The notes: generated by a model from the sequence alone, not told the origin. A stretch of DNA of 39,971 nt from Candidatus Brevefilum sp. (GCA_019428905.1 JAHYJN010000024.1:1-39971); one strand, 5' to 3'; positions 10,319 through 18,846 are shown, counted from the first letter of the stretch. Translations and numbers: made by a program.

Positions 10319-11011
10319 ATGGATGCAGTAACACCGCAAGTCGTTTTTATAGTTTTTGGCATACCGATCACAAATACGATTATCTCCACCTGGTTCATCA
10401 TGGGGATCGTGATCATTTTTGCCTGGTTCATTCGCAAATACCGTCCTGGCATTAGTGAAATAATTATTGAATCCATCAACGGGATTGTCAGTTCAGTCAT
10501 GCCAGACGACATCAAAGTCATCAAATATCTGCCCATTCTGGGTTCGCTTGCCATCTTTCTTATGATTTCCAACATCTTTAGTTTTATTCCATTTATGGTT
10601 TCGCCCACTGCCAACATCAACACAACGATTGCATTAGCACTTGTGGTCTTTTTTGCCGTCCATATTTATGGTATTCGAGAGAAAGGCCTTGTAGGTTATT
10701 TAAAGGATTTTTCCAAGCCGATCTTCATTCTGCCGTTAGAAATAGTCAGCCAGGTTTCACGAACATTATCACTTTCTATTCGTCTCTTTGGTAATATCAT
10801 CAGCACAGATTTGATCGTGGCGATCATTTTCTCGCTGATCCCATTTTTCCTTCCCCTACCCTTAGTGGCTCTCTCCATGTTAACCGGCGTACTGCAAGCT
10901 TATATCTTCACCGTCCTGGCATCACTGTATATTGCCTCAGCTGTTGAAGTTGAAGAGTTTGAGCAAGAGCGCCGACGTCTAAAGCAACAAGCAAAAAATA
11001 ATCATATTTGA
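10319..11011 (+). CDS. atpB: N-type ATPase subunit a
   Basis: This membrane stator subunit forms the ion half-channels facing the c-ring. The 230-residue protein has five or six hydrophobic helices. The essential stator arginine is R155 in SLSIRLFGNI, with E141 one helix turn region upstream (ILPLEIVSQVSR) as a likely channel residue. The C-terminal helix ends in an acidic then basic tail (VEVEEFEQERRRLKQQ). ATG at 10319 lies 3 nt after the atpR stop, with AGAAGGA as ribosome-binding site inside atpR. Confidence 0.95.
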   Translation: MDAVTPQVVFIVFGIPITNTIISTWFIMGIVIIFAWFIRKYRPGISEIIIESINGIVSSVMPDDIKVIKYLPILGSLAIFLMISNIFSFIPFMVSPTANINTTIALALVVFFAVHIYGIREKGLVGYLKDFSKPIFILPLEIVSQVSRTLSLSIRLFGNIISTDLIVAIIFSLIPFFLPLPLVALSMLTGVLQAYIFTVLASLYIASAVEVEEFEQERRRLKQQAKNNHI

Positions 11012-11029
11012 TCAGAAAGGATTTTTCTT

Positions 11030-11305
11030 ATGTGGCAATTGGATTCACCAACCCTGATTACAACACTCACGATTATCTTCTCAACGATTGGGATCGTCAT
11101 CGGCTGTATCGTCCCCGCAATTATGGAAGGTATCGCCGTTAAGCATGCCTTGGATGGCATGTCACGACAACCAGATGCAGCCAATGATCTTCGGACAACG
11201 CTGCTGATCTCAATGGCGCTTTTGGAATCGACTGCAATTTATGTGTTACTCGTCATTCTTGTCTTAATATTTGCTAACCCGCTGCTCGATCGATTCTTCG
11301 TCTAA
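11030..11305 (+). CDS. atpE: N-type ATPase subunit c with double carboxylate
   Basis: This rotor-ring subunit has 91 residues and two helices joined by the polar loop SRQPDAANDL. Helix 2 carries E66-S67-T68-x-x-Y71 (LLESTAIY), the arrangement of Na+-coupled c subunits. Helix 1 has E33 (AIMEGIAV) at the place where Na+ F-type rings such as Ilyobacter have Gln32, since both sit 13 residues before the Arg of the RQP loop. A glutamate in each helix is typical of N-ATPase c subunits. AAAGGA lies 10 nt before the ATG. Ion specificity cannot be settled from sequence: one N-type ring studied, from Burkholderia, was reported to be proton-specific. Confidence 0.95.
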   Translation: MWQLDSPTLITTLTIIFSTIGIVIGCIVPAIMEGIAVKHALDGMSRQPDAANDLRTTLLISMALLESTAIYVLLVILVLIFANPLLDRFFV

Positions 11306-11325
11306 AAACTTCAAGGAGACATTCA

Positions 11326-12111
11326 ATGTTGGACATTGATTTGGTCACAATTCTGGCTGAAATACTTAACTTTCTTGTTCTATCTATTGCACTTTATTTC
11401 TTGTTGTTTAAACCTATCGTCAAACGAATGGAACAAAGTGCAAAAAAGAGAGCTGAATTGCTCACTTCAGCACAAGAAAAGGAGGAACAGGTTTCAGAAA
11501 AGTTGGCCATCATTGAAGAGCGATTGGCAAATATTGACAATGAAATTGAAGCCCGCATTCAAATAGCTCAACAACAAACCCAAACAGAGAGTGAAGTTCT
11601 GTTGGAAGCCACCCAAAAGGAGGCTGAAAACATCCTCATTGAAGCAGAAAAAGAGGCTGTGAAATTTCAACAGCAGGAAATTGAGAAATTCCAAGAACAA
11701 CTTGTGGATGCGATCTTGCAAATCAGCGGACAGATTTTACAGAAAAAATCGCCAGCGGTGATTCATGACAACTTACTTGAAGAACTGGTGCAGGAAATTT
11801 GGGATCTGGGGAAAAGTGATATGCGCCGGGTCAAAACCATCCGTGACTCACTGGCAGAAAGGATTCCGACGGTCAATGTCATATCAGCCAGAGAACTCAC
11901 ACCAGATCAACAGCGATCGCTGATTCGAACTTTCAGCGCTCTGGCAGATCGCAATATCAACATGGAAATTGAAATTGATCCAGATATCATTTCAGGCATC
12001 CGTGTAAGAATCGGCGACTTGGTCGTCGAAAACTCTCTCGCCATGGACTTGTCCGAGCTTAAATCAGAGGTGGCTGAAACCTTAGAAGAGGGCATCGGTG
12101 ATGATGAGTAA
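11326..12111 (+). CDS. atpF: N-type ATPase subunit b with delta-like C-terminal domain
   Basis: This peripheral-stalk subunit has one N-terminal membrane helix (about 5-28), a long charged coiled coil rich in Glu/Gln/Lys (about 33-140), then a globular end. At 261 residues it is about 100 longer than an ordinary b subunit. The last 70 residues (ARELTPDQQRSLIRTF, then EIDPDIISGIRVRIGDLVV) look like the C-terminal half of the delta subunit. Because no atpH is present, this end probably supplies the contact with alpha. AAGGAGA precedes the ATG by 6 nt. The last 11-14 nt overlap the start of atpA. Confidence 0.92.
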   Translation: MLDIDLVTILAEILNFLVLSIALYFLLFKPIVKRMEQSAKKRAELLTSAQEKEEQVSEKLAIIEERLANIDNEIEARIQIAQQQTQTESEVLLEATQKEAENILIEAEKEAVKFQQQEIEKFQEQLVDAILQISGQILQKKSPAVIHDNLLEELVQEIWDLGKSDMRRVKTIRDSLAERIPTVNVISARELTPDQQRSLIRTFSALADRNINMEIEIDPDIISGIRVRIGDLVVENSLAMDLSELKSEVAETLEEGIGDDE

Positions 12112-13777
12112 CGATAAGCAACGATCCCTAACTGAGACACAACTTGACGATCTCTTAGAGGGATTAAATCAGAATGCGCCACTTGCGACTTCTAAGGATA
12201 ACTTTTTACAGCGAGTAAAACAGCGCGCTAATCTCGAAGAGAGCATTAAACCCCAATATAAGATCAAAGACATTTTATTTGATTTATCTAAACGATCCAA
12301 ACAGCTCAGAACACAAGTACGTTTTTCAACGGTTGGAACGGTACAAAGGATCGGAAACGGCGTTGCCACTGTATCTGGGCTCCCGGATGTAAGTGTGGAT
12401 GAAGTTGTTAAATTTCCGACAGGTGTCGAAGGCATGGCGCTAAACCTGGACCGCCTGCACGTCGATATGATCATGCTGGGCAGTGAGAAAGGCATTCGAG
12501 GTGGGGATTTAGTTCAGGCGACTGGTAGGCGGTTGAAAATCCCTGTAGGTTCACAGCTCCTTGGTCGTGTTGTTGACCCCTTAGGGAATCCCATCGACCG
12601 GGATGAAACTATTGAAGCCAGTGAGTACCGGTTCTTTGGGAAAATTGCCCCAGGCGTGATCGAGCGCACACCTGTCAAAGAATCTTTGTTTACCGGCACA
12701 AAAGTCATTGATATGCTGTTTCCCATCGGCCGTGGACAACGTGAGCTGATCCTGGGAGACCGACAAACGGGGAAAACCACCCTGGCTGTCGATGCGATTG
12801 TCAGTCAAAAACATACCGGAGTGCGCTGTATTTATGTGACGATTGGACAAAAGAAATCGTCGACCCTCGCTGTGATCGAAACATTGCGTAAACAGGACGT
12901 GATGTCGCACACAATTGTGGTGATGAGCAGTTCCGACGACCAACCAGCCCTGCGGTACCTGGCACCTTACACTGGGATGTCGATGGCCGAATACTTCCTG
13001 GATCAGGGTTTGGATGTGTTGATCATATTTGACGACCTCAGTAAACATGCAGATGCCTATCGTGAGCTGAGTTTGCTTCTCCGTCGCCCACCTGGAAGGG
13101 AAGCTTATCCTGGGGATATCTTTTATATCCACTCCAAACTGCTTGAGCGAGCTTGTAAATTGAATCCAGAAAATGGCGGTGGGTCCATCACAGCATTACC
13201 CATTGCAACCACACAAAATGGAAATATCGCTGCTTATATCACCACCAACTTAATTTCAATCACCGATGGCCAATTGGTTTTAGACGCTGATTTATTCAAC
13301 CAAGATCAAAAGCCTGCCATCGATATTGGGCGTTCTGTCTCACGTGTGGGTGGCGCAGCTCAAAAACCTGCGATGCGAAAACTGGTAGGAAACTTGAAAT
13401 TAGAACTTTCCCAATACAAAGAAGTAGAACACTTCACCCGCTTTGGGACGGAAGTCGATGAAACCACGCGGCGACAAATCATTAAAGGCAAACGGATCTT
13501 AAATGTTCTCAAACAAGAACCCAATCAGCCTTATTCATACGCAATGACAATCGTGGTGCTCTTCGCCTTGAATAAAGGTTACCTCGATCATATCCCCCTC
13601 GAACAACTTGGGGAATATGAGCGAGCATTAGTGTCCTTTTTTGGAAAGCGAGAGAACAAATTGCTGATCAACATCGACAATGAGGCCCGTCTAACTGAAG
13701 CGATTTCCCTTGAGGTAGAAGAAGCATTATCCGCCTTCAATCAACATTGGTCAGAGATGAAAGGTGAATCACAATGA
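12101..13777 (+). CDS. atpA: N-type ATPase alpha subunit
   Basis: This non-catalytic nucleotide-binding subunit has Walker A GDRQTGKT near residue 220, the arginine-finger region SVSRVGGAAQ, and the family block ISITDGQLVLDADLF. The Walker A is displaced about 50 residues from its usual place because the N-terminus is extended by a charged, probably helical segment (LTETQLDDLLEGL, FLQRVKQRANL). This would reach the delta-like end of subunit b. Starts at 12098 (GTG), 12101 and 12104 (ATG) are all possible, with GAGGG at 12088-12092; 12101 has good spacing. The TGA overlaps the ATG of the PII-like gene by 4 nt. Confidence 0.95.
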   Translation: MMSNDKQRSLTETQLDDLLEGLNQNAPLATSKDNFLQRVKQRANLEESIKPQYKIKDILFDLSKRSKQLRTQVRFSTVGTVQRIGNGVATVSGLPDVSVDEVVKFPTGVEGMALNLDRLHVDMIMLGSEKGIRGGDLVQATGRRLKIPVGSQLLGRVVDPLGNPIDRDETIEASEYRFFGKIAPGVIERTPVKESLFTGTKVIDMLFPIGRGQRELILGDRQTGKTTLAVDAIVSQKHTGVRCIYVTIGQKKSSTLAVIETLRKQDVMSHTIVVMSSSDDQPALRYLAPYTGMSMAEYFLDQGLDVLIIFDDLSKHADAYRELSLLLRRPPGREAYPGDIFYIHSKLLERACKLNPENGGGSITALPIATTQNGNIAAYITTNLISITDGQLVLDADLFNQDQKPAIDIGRSVSRVGGAAQKPAMRKLVGNLKLELSQYKEVEHFTRFGTEVDETTRRQIIKGKRILNVLKQEPNQPYSYAMTIVVLFALNKGYLDHIPLEQLGEYERALVSFFGKRENKLLINIDNEARLTEAISLEVEEALSAFNQHWSEMKGESQ

Positions 13778-14094
13778 AAATGGTCATGGTTGTCGTACCG
13801 GCGAATACAGCCGAACATGTTCTTGATGCTCTGGTTAATGCAGGACATACGGCAACGTACGCTGAAACGCGAGGCGGTATGCTCAGGCAAAGCCAGTACT
13901 CCTTGTTCATTGCCCTCAAGAAAGAACAGCTCGATGAAGTCATGGACATCATCAAAGCCAGTTGCCGTACCCAAGTTGAAATGAGAACGCACCCTTTTAA
14001 AGACCCTCAATCCAAAGATAAGTCGTCCTTAACAGCTGACATTGGGGGAGCTGTCGCCTTTGTTTGGGATATCGAAAGTATTCAGACCTTTTAA
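13774..14094 (+). CDS. PstA/DarA-like PII-fold protein (DUF970) inside the ATPase operon
   Basis: A 106-residue protein resembling the cyclic-di-AMP receptor PstA (DarA, YaaQ), a trimeric PII-like fold. Matching features are the first strand MKMVMVVVPA, the loop motif TRGGMLRQSQYSLFIAL in the place of TTGGFLRAGNTTFLIGV, the helix LDEVMDIIKASC in the place of VDEVLEIIKENC, and the end IGGAVAFVWDIESIQTF against VGGATVFVLPVEQFHQF. Some c-di-AMP contacts recalled for PstA (the N-x-R before the loop, the GN-T-T after it) are replaced, so the ligand is uncertain. ATG overlaps the atpA stop by 4 nt, and the TAA is 8 nt before atpG. It is not one of the standard N-ATPase genes; a regulatory role on the enzyme is inference. 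Confidence 0.8.
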   Translation: MKMVMVVVPANTAEHVLDALVNAGHTATYAETRGGMLRQSQYSLFIALKKEQLDEVMDIIKASCRTQVEMRTHPFKDPQSKDKSSLTADIGGAVAFVWDIESIQTF

Positions 14095-14102
14095 CATAAC
14101 CC

Positions 14103-14999
14103 ATGAGCCAAAGTTTTGAACAAGCCAAATCTCGATTAGCAAATGTGAGGGCAATCCAACCCTTACTGACCGCATTGCGGACCATGTCCATGGGTGCCTG
14201 GCAAATTGCGAATAAAAAAATTACTTACTTAATTGAATACGAAGAAAATTATGACCGAATTTTAAACCAGGTGCTGCCTCTCATCACCACACCCCCCAAA
14301 AAACAACAAAATATCGACAGTTTACCTTCAAGCACTGCAGATACCATCTTTTTGATAATTGGTTCAGAACGTGGCTTATGTGGCAAGTTCAATACCACCA
14401 TGGCGGAAAAAGCATTAACTTTTATCAAGGAAGGTGGATACGATTCTTATCAAATTTGGGTCATGGGATCTAGGCTATTACGTGAATTTGAACGTTTGGG
14501 AGTTCATATCTCCTGGAGAAAACCGCTTCCCGCAAGTGGATTGTTTGCCTACCAACAAGCTTACGCGCTGACCCAAAATTGGCTCGAGCAATACGAGGCC
14601 TACGCCTTTAACCAGTTCATCGTTTTACATCATCAGGTCGCACTTGGGGGCACCCATCAATTTACCAGCTACAAACTTTTACCATATGAAATCCAACTTG
14701 GCTCAAATCCCAATGTTGAACGACCAGAACTGTGGCCACCCGCCATTATCGAAACAGAGGCTAAAGGCATTTACAACCAGATCATCCAACATTTTATCGC
14801 CTCTAGTTTTTACCAGGTCCTTCTCAGATCTGCTGCAGCGGAGCATTCTGCGCGTTACAAGCTGATGCAAGAAGCCAGCGACAATGCAGAAGAAATCATT
14901 GAAGAGTTGGTACGAGTGGTCAATGCAGAAAGAAAACGTAAAATCACTCAGGAAATGCAGGAAATTGCCGTTGGCTCAGGCTTATTAGATCATCATTAA
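14103..14999 (+). CDS. atpG: N-type ATPase gamma subunit
   Basis: This central rotor shaft has 298 residues. The paired terminal helices that enter the alpha3beta3 ring are visible at the N-terminus (FEQAKSRLANVRAIQPLLTA) and C-terminus (SDNAEEIIEELVRVVNAERK, ITQEMQEIAVGSGLL). The Rossmann-like middle has SERGLCGKFNTTM. It is the last ATPase gene, as in other N-type operons. No Shine-Dalgarno precedes the ATG, and the start is 8 nt after the PII-like stop, so its translation probably depends on ribosomes arriving from upstream. Confidence 0.94.
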   Translation: MSQSFEQAKSRLANVRAIQPLLTALRTMSMGAWQIANKKITYLIEYEENYDRILNQVLPLITTPPKKQQNIDSLPSSTADTIFLIIGSERGLCGKFNTTMAEKALTFIKEGGYDSYQIWVMGSRLLREFERLGVHISWRKPLPASGLFAYQQAYALTQNWLEQYEAYAFNQFIVLHHQVALGGTHQFTSYKLLPYEIQLGSNPNVERPELWPPAIIETEAKGIYNQIIQHFIASSFYQVLLRSAAAEHSARYKLMQEASDNAEEIIEELVRVVNAERKRKITQEMQEIAVGSGLLDHH

Positions 15000-15042
15000 T
15001 GCTTTTATCTCACAAAAGACCTCATCTTCAAGGAGACAGACT

Positions 15043-16740
15043 TTGAGCACGAAGAAAAATTTCACTATAGGAATTGATTTCGGGACAGAATCAGCCAGGG
15101 CGATTTTGGTTGATGTGAATAATGGAAGTTTAGCGGCTTCAGCCATTTATCACTACACCCATGGCGTGATTAGCGACAAACTGCCCGAGAGTGACATTAA
15201 ATTAGGGCCCGATTGGGCATTACAACATCCAAAAGACTACATCAATGCCCTCAAACGTACTGTCCCAAAATTGTTGGCAGAAAGCAAAATCGATCAGGAC
15301 CAAATCATCGGGATCGGGATCGACTTTACAGGGTCAACAGTTATCCCCACAACAGCAGACGGCACCCCCCTCGCCCTGATCGATGAATATAAACAAGATC
15401 CTCATGCCTGGCCTAAACTTTGGAAACATCATGCTGCACAAGGCAAAGCAGACCAACTAACACAAATCGCTGTTGACCGCTTCGAAACATTTTTAGATCG
15501 TTACGGCGGGAAAATCAATGCTGAGTGGTTCTTTCCAAAAGTTTGGGAAATTTATGATCAATCATCAAATATCTACCATGCGGCAGACAGGCTGATCGAA
15601 GCTTCAGATTGGATGGTCTGGCAGCTGACCGGTGTAGAAACACGCAATCTGTGTGCTGCTGGTTACAAGGCGTTGTGGTCCAAGAGCGAAGGCTTCCCTC
15701 TTGAAACTTTTTTTGGGGCGATGGATCGCAACCTGGCAAACATCGTCGAAGATAAAATGAAGCGCGAGATCACTCCTTTGGGAGAACAGGTTGGCTGCCT
15801 CACGGAAACAGCGGCAAAATGGATGAAGCTCACGCCAGGTATTCCAGTCGCAACAGGCATCCTTGACGGGCACGCCGCAGTGCCTGCAGCAACCGTTGCG
15901 GAACCGGGAAAAATGGTGCTCATCCTGGGCACGAGTTTTGTCCAAATGGTCCTTTCAAAAAAGGAATACCGTGTACCTGGCATGTGCGGGATGGTCGAAG
16001 ATGGCATCATTCCTGGCCTGATCGCCTACGAAGCAGGACAGGCTGGCGGCGGGGATCATTTTGCCTGGTTTATGCGGAATGCTGTCCCAGCGGATTACGA
16101 AAGAGAAGCGCGCAAACGGAAAATGGACCTGTTTTCATTAATTGAGGAAAAAGCGGCAGTGTTGGAACCTGCTGAATCAGGCTTGGTTGCCCTCGATTGG
16201 TGGAATGGCAACCGCAGCATCCTGGTCGATGGTGATTTAAGCGGCTTGCTCCTGGGATACTCGCTCAAAACAAAACCTGAAGAAATTTACCGTGCCATGC
16301 TTGAAGCAACCGTATTTGGCACAAGAAAAATATTCGAAACCTTTATCGCCAGTGGTGTACCGATCAATGAAATCATCGTTACCGGTGGCGAACCTGCAAA
16401 AAATAATCTACTGTTGACCATTCTCGCCAATGTGACGCGAATGGAAATCAAGGTTGCAGACTGCCCATTTACATCTGCCTTGGGTGCAGCCATGTACGCT
16501 GCTGTTGCAGCTGGTGAGGCAATGGGAGGATATGCGACTATCCAGGATGCTAGCAAACGGATGGCACACCTGAAGCGAAAAACCTACATCCCCAACAACA
16601 ATGATAAGAAAACCTATAGCCGGTTGTATTCTGAGTACACCCTGCTTCATGACTATTTTGGTTACGGTCACAATAACGCGATGAAACGACTGAAAAATCT
16701 GCGGGATGTCATTCTTGAAAAGAAGCTTCGCTCGACTTAA
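15043..16740 (+). CDS. araB: Ribulokinase
   Basis: This FGGY-family kinase phosphorylates L-ribulose in arabinose catabolism. The 565-residue protein starts with the phosphate-binding motif IGIDFGTESARAILVDV, has GIGIDFTGSTVIPTTADGTPL, the EYKQDPHAWPKLWKHHAAQ block of AraB and a C-terminal ATPase lobe (EIIVTGGEPAKNN). TTG start at 15043 is supported by AAGGAG 7 nt upstream. It begins 43 nt after atpG with no terminator between, so it may be read from the atp promoter. araA and araD are not in the window. The downstream terminator is strong. Confidence 0.9.
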   Translation: MSTKKNFTIGIDFGTESARAILVDVNNGSLAASAIYHYTHGVISDKLPESDIKLGPDWALQHPKDYINALKRTVPKLLAESKIDQDQIIGIGIDFTGSTVIPTTADGTPLALIDEYKQDPHAWPKLWKHHAAQGKADQLTQIAVDRFETFLDRYGGKINAEWFFPKVWEIYDQSSNIYHAADRLIEASDWMVWQLTGVETRNLCAAGYKALWSKSEGFPLETFFGAMDRNLANIVEDKMKREITPLGEQVGCLTETAAKWMKLTPGIPVATGILDGHAAVPAATVAEPGKMVLILGTSFVQMVLSKKEYRVPGMCGMVEDGIIPGLIAYEAGQAGGGDHFAWFMRNAVPADYEREARKRKMDLFSLIEEKAAVLEPAESGLVALDWWNGNRSILVDGDLSGLLLGYSLKTKPEEIYRAMLEATVFGTRKIFETFIASGVPINEIIVTGGEPAKNNLLLTILANVTRMEIKVADCPFTSALGAAMYAAVAAGEAMGGYATIQDASKRMAHLKRKTYIPNNNDKKTYSRLYSEYTLLHDYFGYGHNNAMKRLKNLRDVILEKKLRST

Positions 16741-16763
16741 AGAGAAAATCGTCATTCCAATAT

Positions 16764-16799
16764 AACAACACCATGATGTAAGTCCTGGTGTTGTTTTTT
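16764..16799 (+). terminator. Terminator after araB
   Basis: AACAACACCA (16764-16773) pairs with TGGTGTTGTT (16786-16795) across a 12-nt loop, followed by further T residues. It closes the atp-araB transcript. Confidence 0.88.
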
Positions 16800-16953
16800 C
16801 TATTTTCCAGACCATTCAAAGGATAACCAATAGCCTTTACTCATATCCAGTGACTTGTTGTGGGTTGGGTTTCTTACTGTTCCGATCCACATTGAAAAAT
16901 CCCCGACATTTTTTAAGGTTTAAACCCTTGTCTCCCATAAATATTAGAATAAT

Positions 16954-16965
16954 TATGGTATAATT
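16954..16965 (+). promoter_or_regulatory. Extended -10 promoter for the sugar ABC ATPase
   Basis: TATGGTATAATT contains TG-n-TATAAT (16956-16964), an extended -10 that can work without a good -35; none is seen at 17 nt. The perfect palindrome GGTTTAAACC (16917-16926) lies just upstream and could be an operator. The stretch 16800-16950 holds no gene. Confidence 0.6.
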
Positions 16966-17003
16966 TTGCCACTATAATTTTCTAGATTGGAGGAACACAG
17001 ATT

Positions 17004-18116
17004 ATGGCAAGTGTAACGTATAAGAATGTCTGGAAGAGATTCGGTGACTTTGTAGCCATCGAAGACCTGACACTCGATATCGAGGATAAAGAATTTCTCG
17101 TCCTCGTAGGGCCGTCAGGTTGCGGCAAGACAACAGCTTTGCGCTGTCTTGCAGGCCTGGAAGAGGTTTCCGAAGGCGAGGTTTGTATCGCCGATGAGGT
17201 CGTCAATGATGTAGCACCGAAAGACCGAGATATTGCAATGGTCTTCCAAAGCTACGCCCTGTATCCCCACATGTCAGTTTTTGACAACATGGCATTTGGG
17301 CTCAAGCTGCGAAAAGTACCAAAGGAAGAAATCCGTTCGCGCGTGCAAGATGCTGCATCAATTTTGGGCATCGAAATGCTTCTTGAGCGGAAACCGAAGG
17401 AACTCTCAGGTGGTCAACGGCAGCGTGTTGCCGTCGGTCGAGCGATTGTTCGCGAGCCAAAAGTGTTCCTCTTTGATGAGCCCTTATCCAACCTGGATGC
17501 AAAATTGCGCGTCCAGACCCGGGCTGAAATTAGCAAATTGCACCAGAAACTGCAGACAACCTTTATTTACGTGACCCACGACCAGGTAGAAGCCATGACC
17601 ATGGCAACTCGCATCGCAGTCATGAATAAAGGCATTCTGAACCAGTTGGATACCCCCCAGCAGCTGTATGATTATCCCGCGAATTTGTTCGTGGCTGGCT
17701 TCATCGGCTCACCTTCGATGAACTTCTTCGATGGTGCGCTGACAAAAGAGGGTGACACAATGTTTGTCGATCTTGGCAGCTTCAAGGTAAAGGTACCCAA
17801 GGAACGACAGGCGCCGTATGAGAGCATGGTTGGCCAGAAGATTGTTTTCGGTATCCGCCCAGAAGATATCCACAACCCGCAATATGCACCGCCATCCATT
17901 ATTGCTGAACCGGTCGAGACCATTGTGGACGTCACCGAGTTGATGGGAAATGAAATTTTCCTGTACCTCGTCAATGGCGATCACAGCTTTGTCGCCCGGG
18001 TTGACCCCCGCACCCGCGTCGAAATGGGTGATAAGATGCAGGTCGTATTCAACATGCTTAACATGCATATCTTTGACCCAGTCTCAAATCCCGATAACCC
18101 CGTAGCAGTTCGTTAA
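17004..18116 (+). CDS. ugpC: Carbohydrate ABC transporter ATP-binding protein (UgpC/MsmX/MalK family)
   Basis: This cytoplasmic ATPase drives sugar or glycerol-phosphate importers. The 370-residue protein has Walker [10 protein letters not shown] (36-44), the signature [16 protein letters not shown], Walker [13 protein letters not shown], the H-loop [11 protein letters not shown], and a C-terminal TOBE/OB region ([25 protein letters not shown]). GGAGGA precedes the ATG by 9 nt. No permease or solute-binding gene lies next to it, and it is flanked by its own promoter and terminator. It may be a shared ATPase serving several transporters, as MsmX does; the substrate cannot be told. Confidence 0.9.
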   Translation: MASVTYKNVWKRFGDFVAIEDLTLDIEDKEFLVLVGPSGCGKTTALRCLAGLEEVSEGEVCIADEVVNDVAPKDRDIAMVFQSYALYPHMSVFDNMAFGLKLRKVPKEEIRSRVQDAASILGIEMLLERKPKELSGGQRQRVAVGRAIVREPKVFLFDEPLSNLDAKLRVQTRAEISKLHQKLQTTFIYVTHDQVEAMTMATRIAVMNKGILNQLDTPQQLYDYPANLFVAGFIGSPSMNFFDGALTKEGDTMFVDLGSFKVKVPKERQAPYESMVGQKIVFGIRPEDIHNPQYAPPSIIAEPVETIVDVTELMGNEIFLYLVNGDHSFVARVDPRTRVEMGDKMQVVFNMLNMHIFDPVSNPDNPVAVR

Positions 18117-18135
18117 TCAATCCTTTTAAAAAAAA

Positions 18136-18161
18136 GGCGGCTGATTTAGCCGCCTTTTTTT
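18136..18161. terminator. Bidirectional terminator between convergent genes
   Basis: GGCGGCT (18136-18142) pairs with AGCCGCC (18148-18154) across GATTT. It has a run of T on the right and a run of A on the left, so it can end transcripts from ugpC and from the minus-strand DUF1461 gene. Confidence 0.92.
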
Positions 18162-18165
18162 ATGC

Positions 18166-18846
18166 CTATTGAACTTTCCTACCCTGATGATGGCGAGTCA
18201 ATATAATCACGATCACACCAAACACACTGCTCAGCAGGCCAACAAAGATGAACGCGTCCTGCCAGAAGCGCATGGGAAATAACCGGATCAACGTATCCGA
18301 TGGATGAAATTGCCAGGTACCGCTTTCAAAAAATATCTGATGAAACCAGGTGAACAGGCTGTTGAAGTTCAGAGCGAGAAACATCAATATGGCAGCGATC
18401 AACCCAAGCACAGCCCAGCCACCGCGGTTGAACGCCTTGATCAGCACAGGTGTCCAACGGAATCTTTTAGCTAATATTGAAATCGCCAATATAATCAACA
18501 TCCCAAGTGCTAACGCGATCCGCATACCGGTTACAACGGCTTTAACATCCTCCATGTGGCTCAATTCGCGATCGTTGAAAACTGGATCACCATTCTCAAA
18601 GGTTAAATTGGATAAGTAGGATATGTCTTCTGTGTTTACCAGGTAAATAATCGAAGGTTCTGACCAACGCAGGCGGTCTTCTGCTATGAAACCGTAGGGG
18701 TCAGCCGGGAAACCTGGCATGCGATAAGCTATGCGGGCAAAAGTAGGCGCGATTAACAACCGGATGGCGATCATTAATATCACCAGAGGCGTCAACACGC
18801 TTACAATCACGGAGATTGACTTTTGGAGAAAATGATGTTGTTTCAT
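18166..18846 (-). CDS. DUF1461 (TIGR01906-type) integral membrane protein
   Basis: The function is unknown. The 226-residue protein has an N-terminal membrane helix (about 10-33), an extracytoplasmic segment, then three more hydrophobic helices (about 106-124, 141-160, 195-216). Family marks are FPADPYGFIAEDRLRWSEPS and the NDRELSHMEDVKAV motif just before the second helix. The ATG overlaps the stop of the upstream spermidine-synthase-like gene by 4 nt, so the two are translated together. Confidence 0.8.
   Translation of the reverse strand: MKQHHFLQKSISVIVSVLTPLVILMIAIRLLIAPTFARIAYRMPGFPADPYGFIAEDRLRWSEPSIIYLVNTEDISYLSNLTFENGDPVFNDRELSHMEDVKAVVTGMRIALALGMLIILAISILAKRFRWTPVLIKAFNRGGWAVLGLIAAILMFLALNFNSLFTWFHQIFFESGTWQFHPSDTLIRLFPMRFWQDAFIFVGLLSSVFGVIVIILTRHHQGRKVQ

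Noticed and set aside
12581-13132. 183-codon minus frame
   Set aside because: Antisense to conserved atpA with no recognisable domain or ribosome-binding site.
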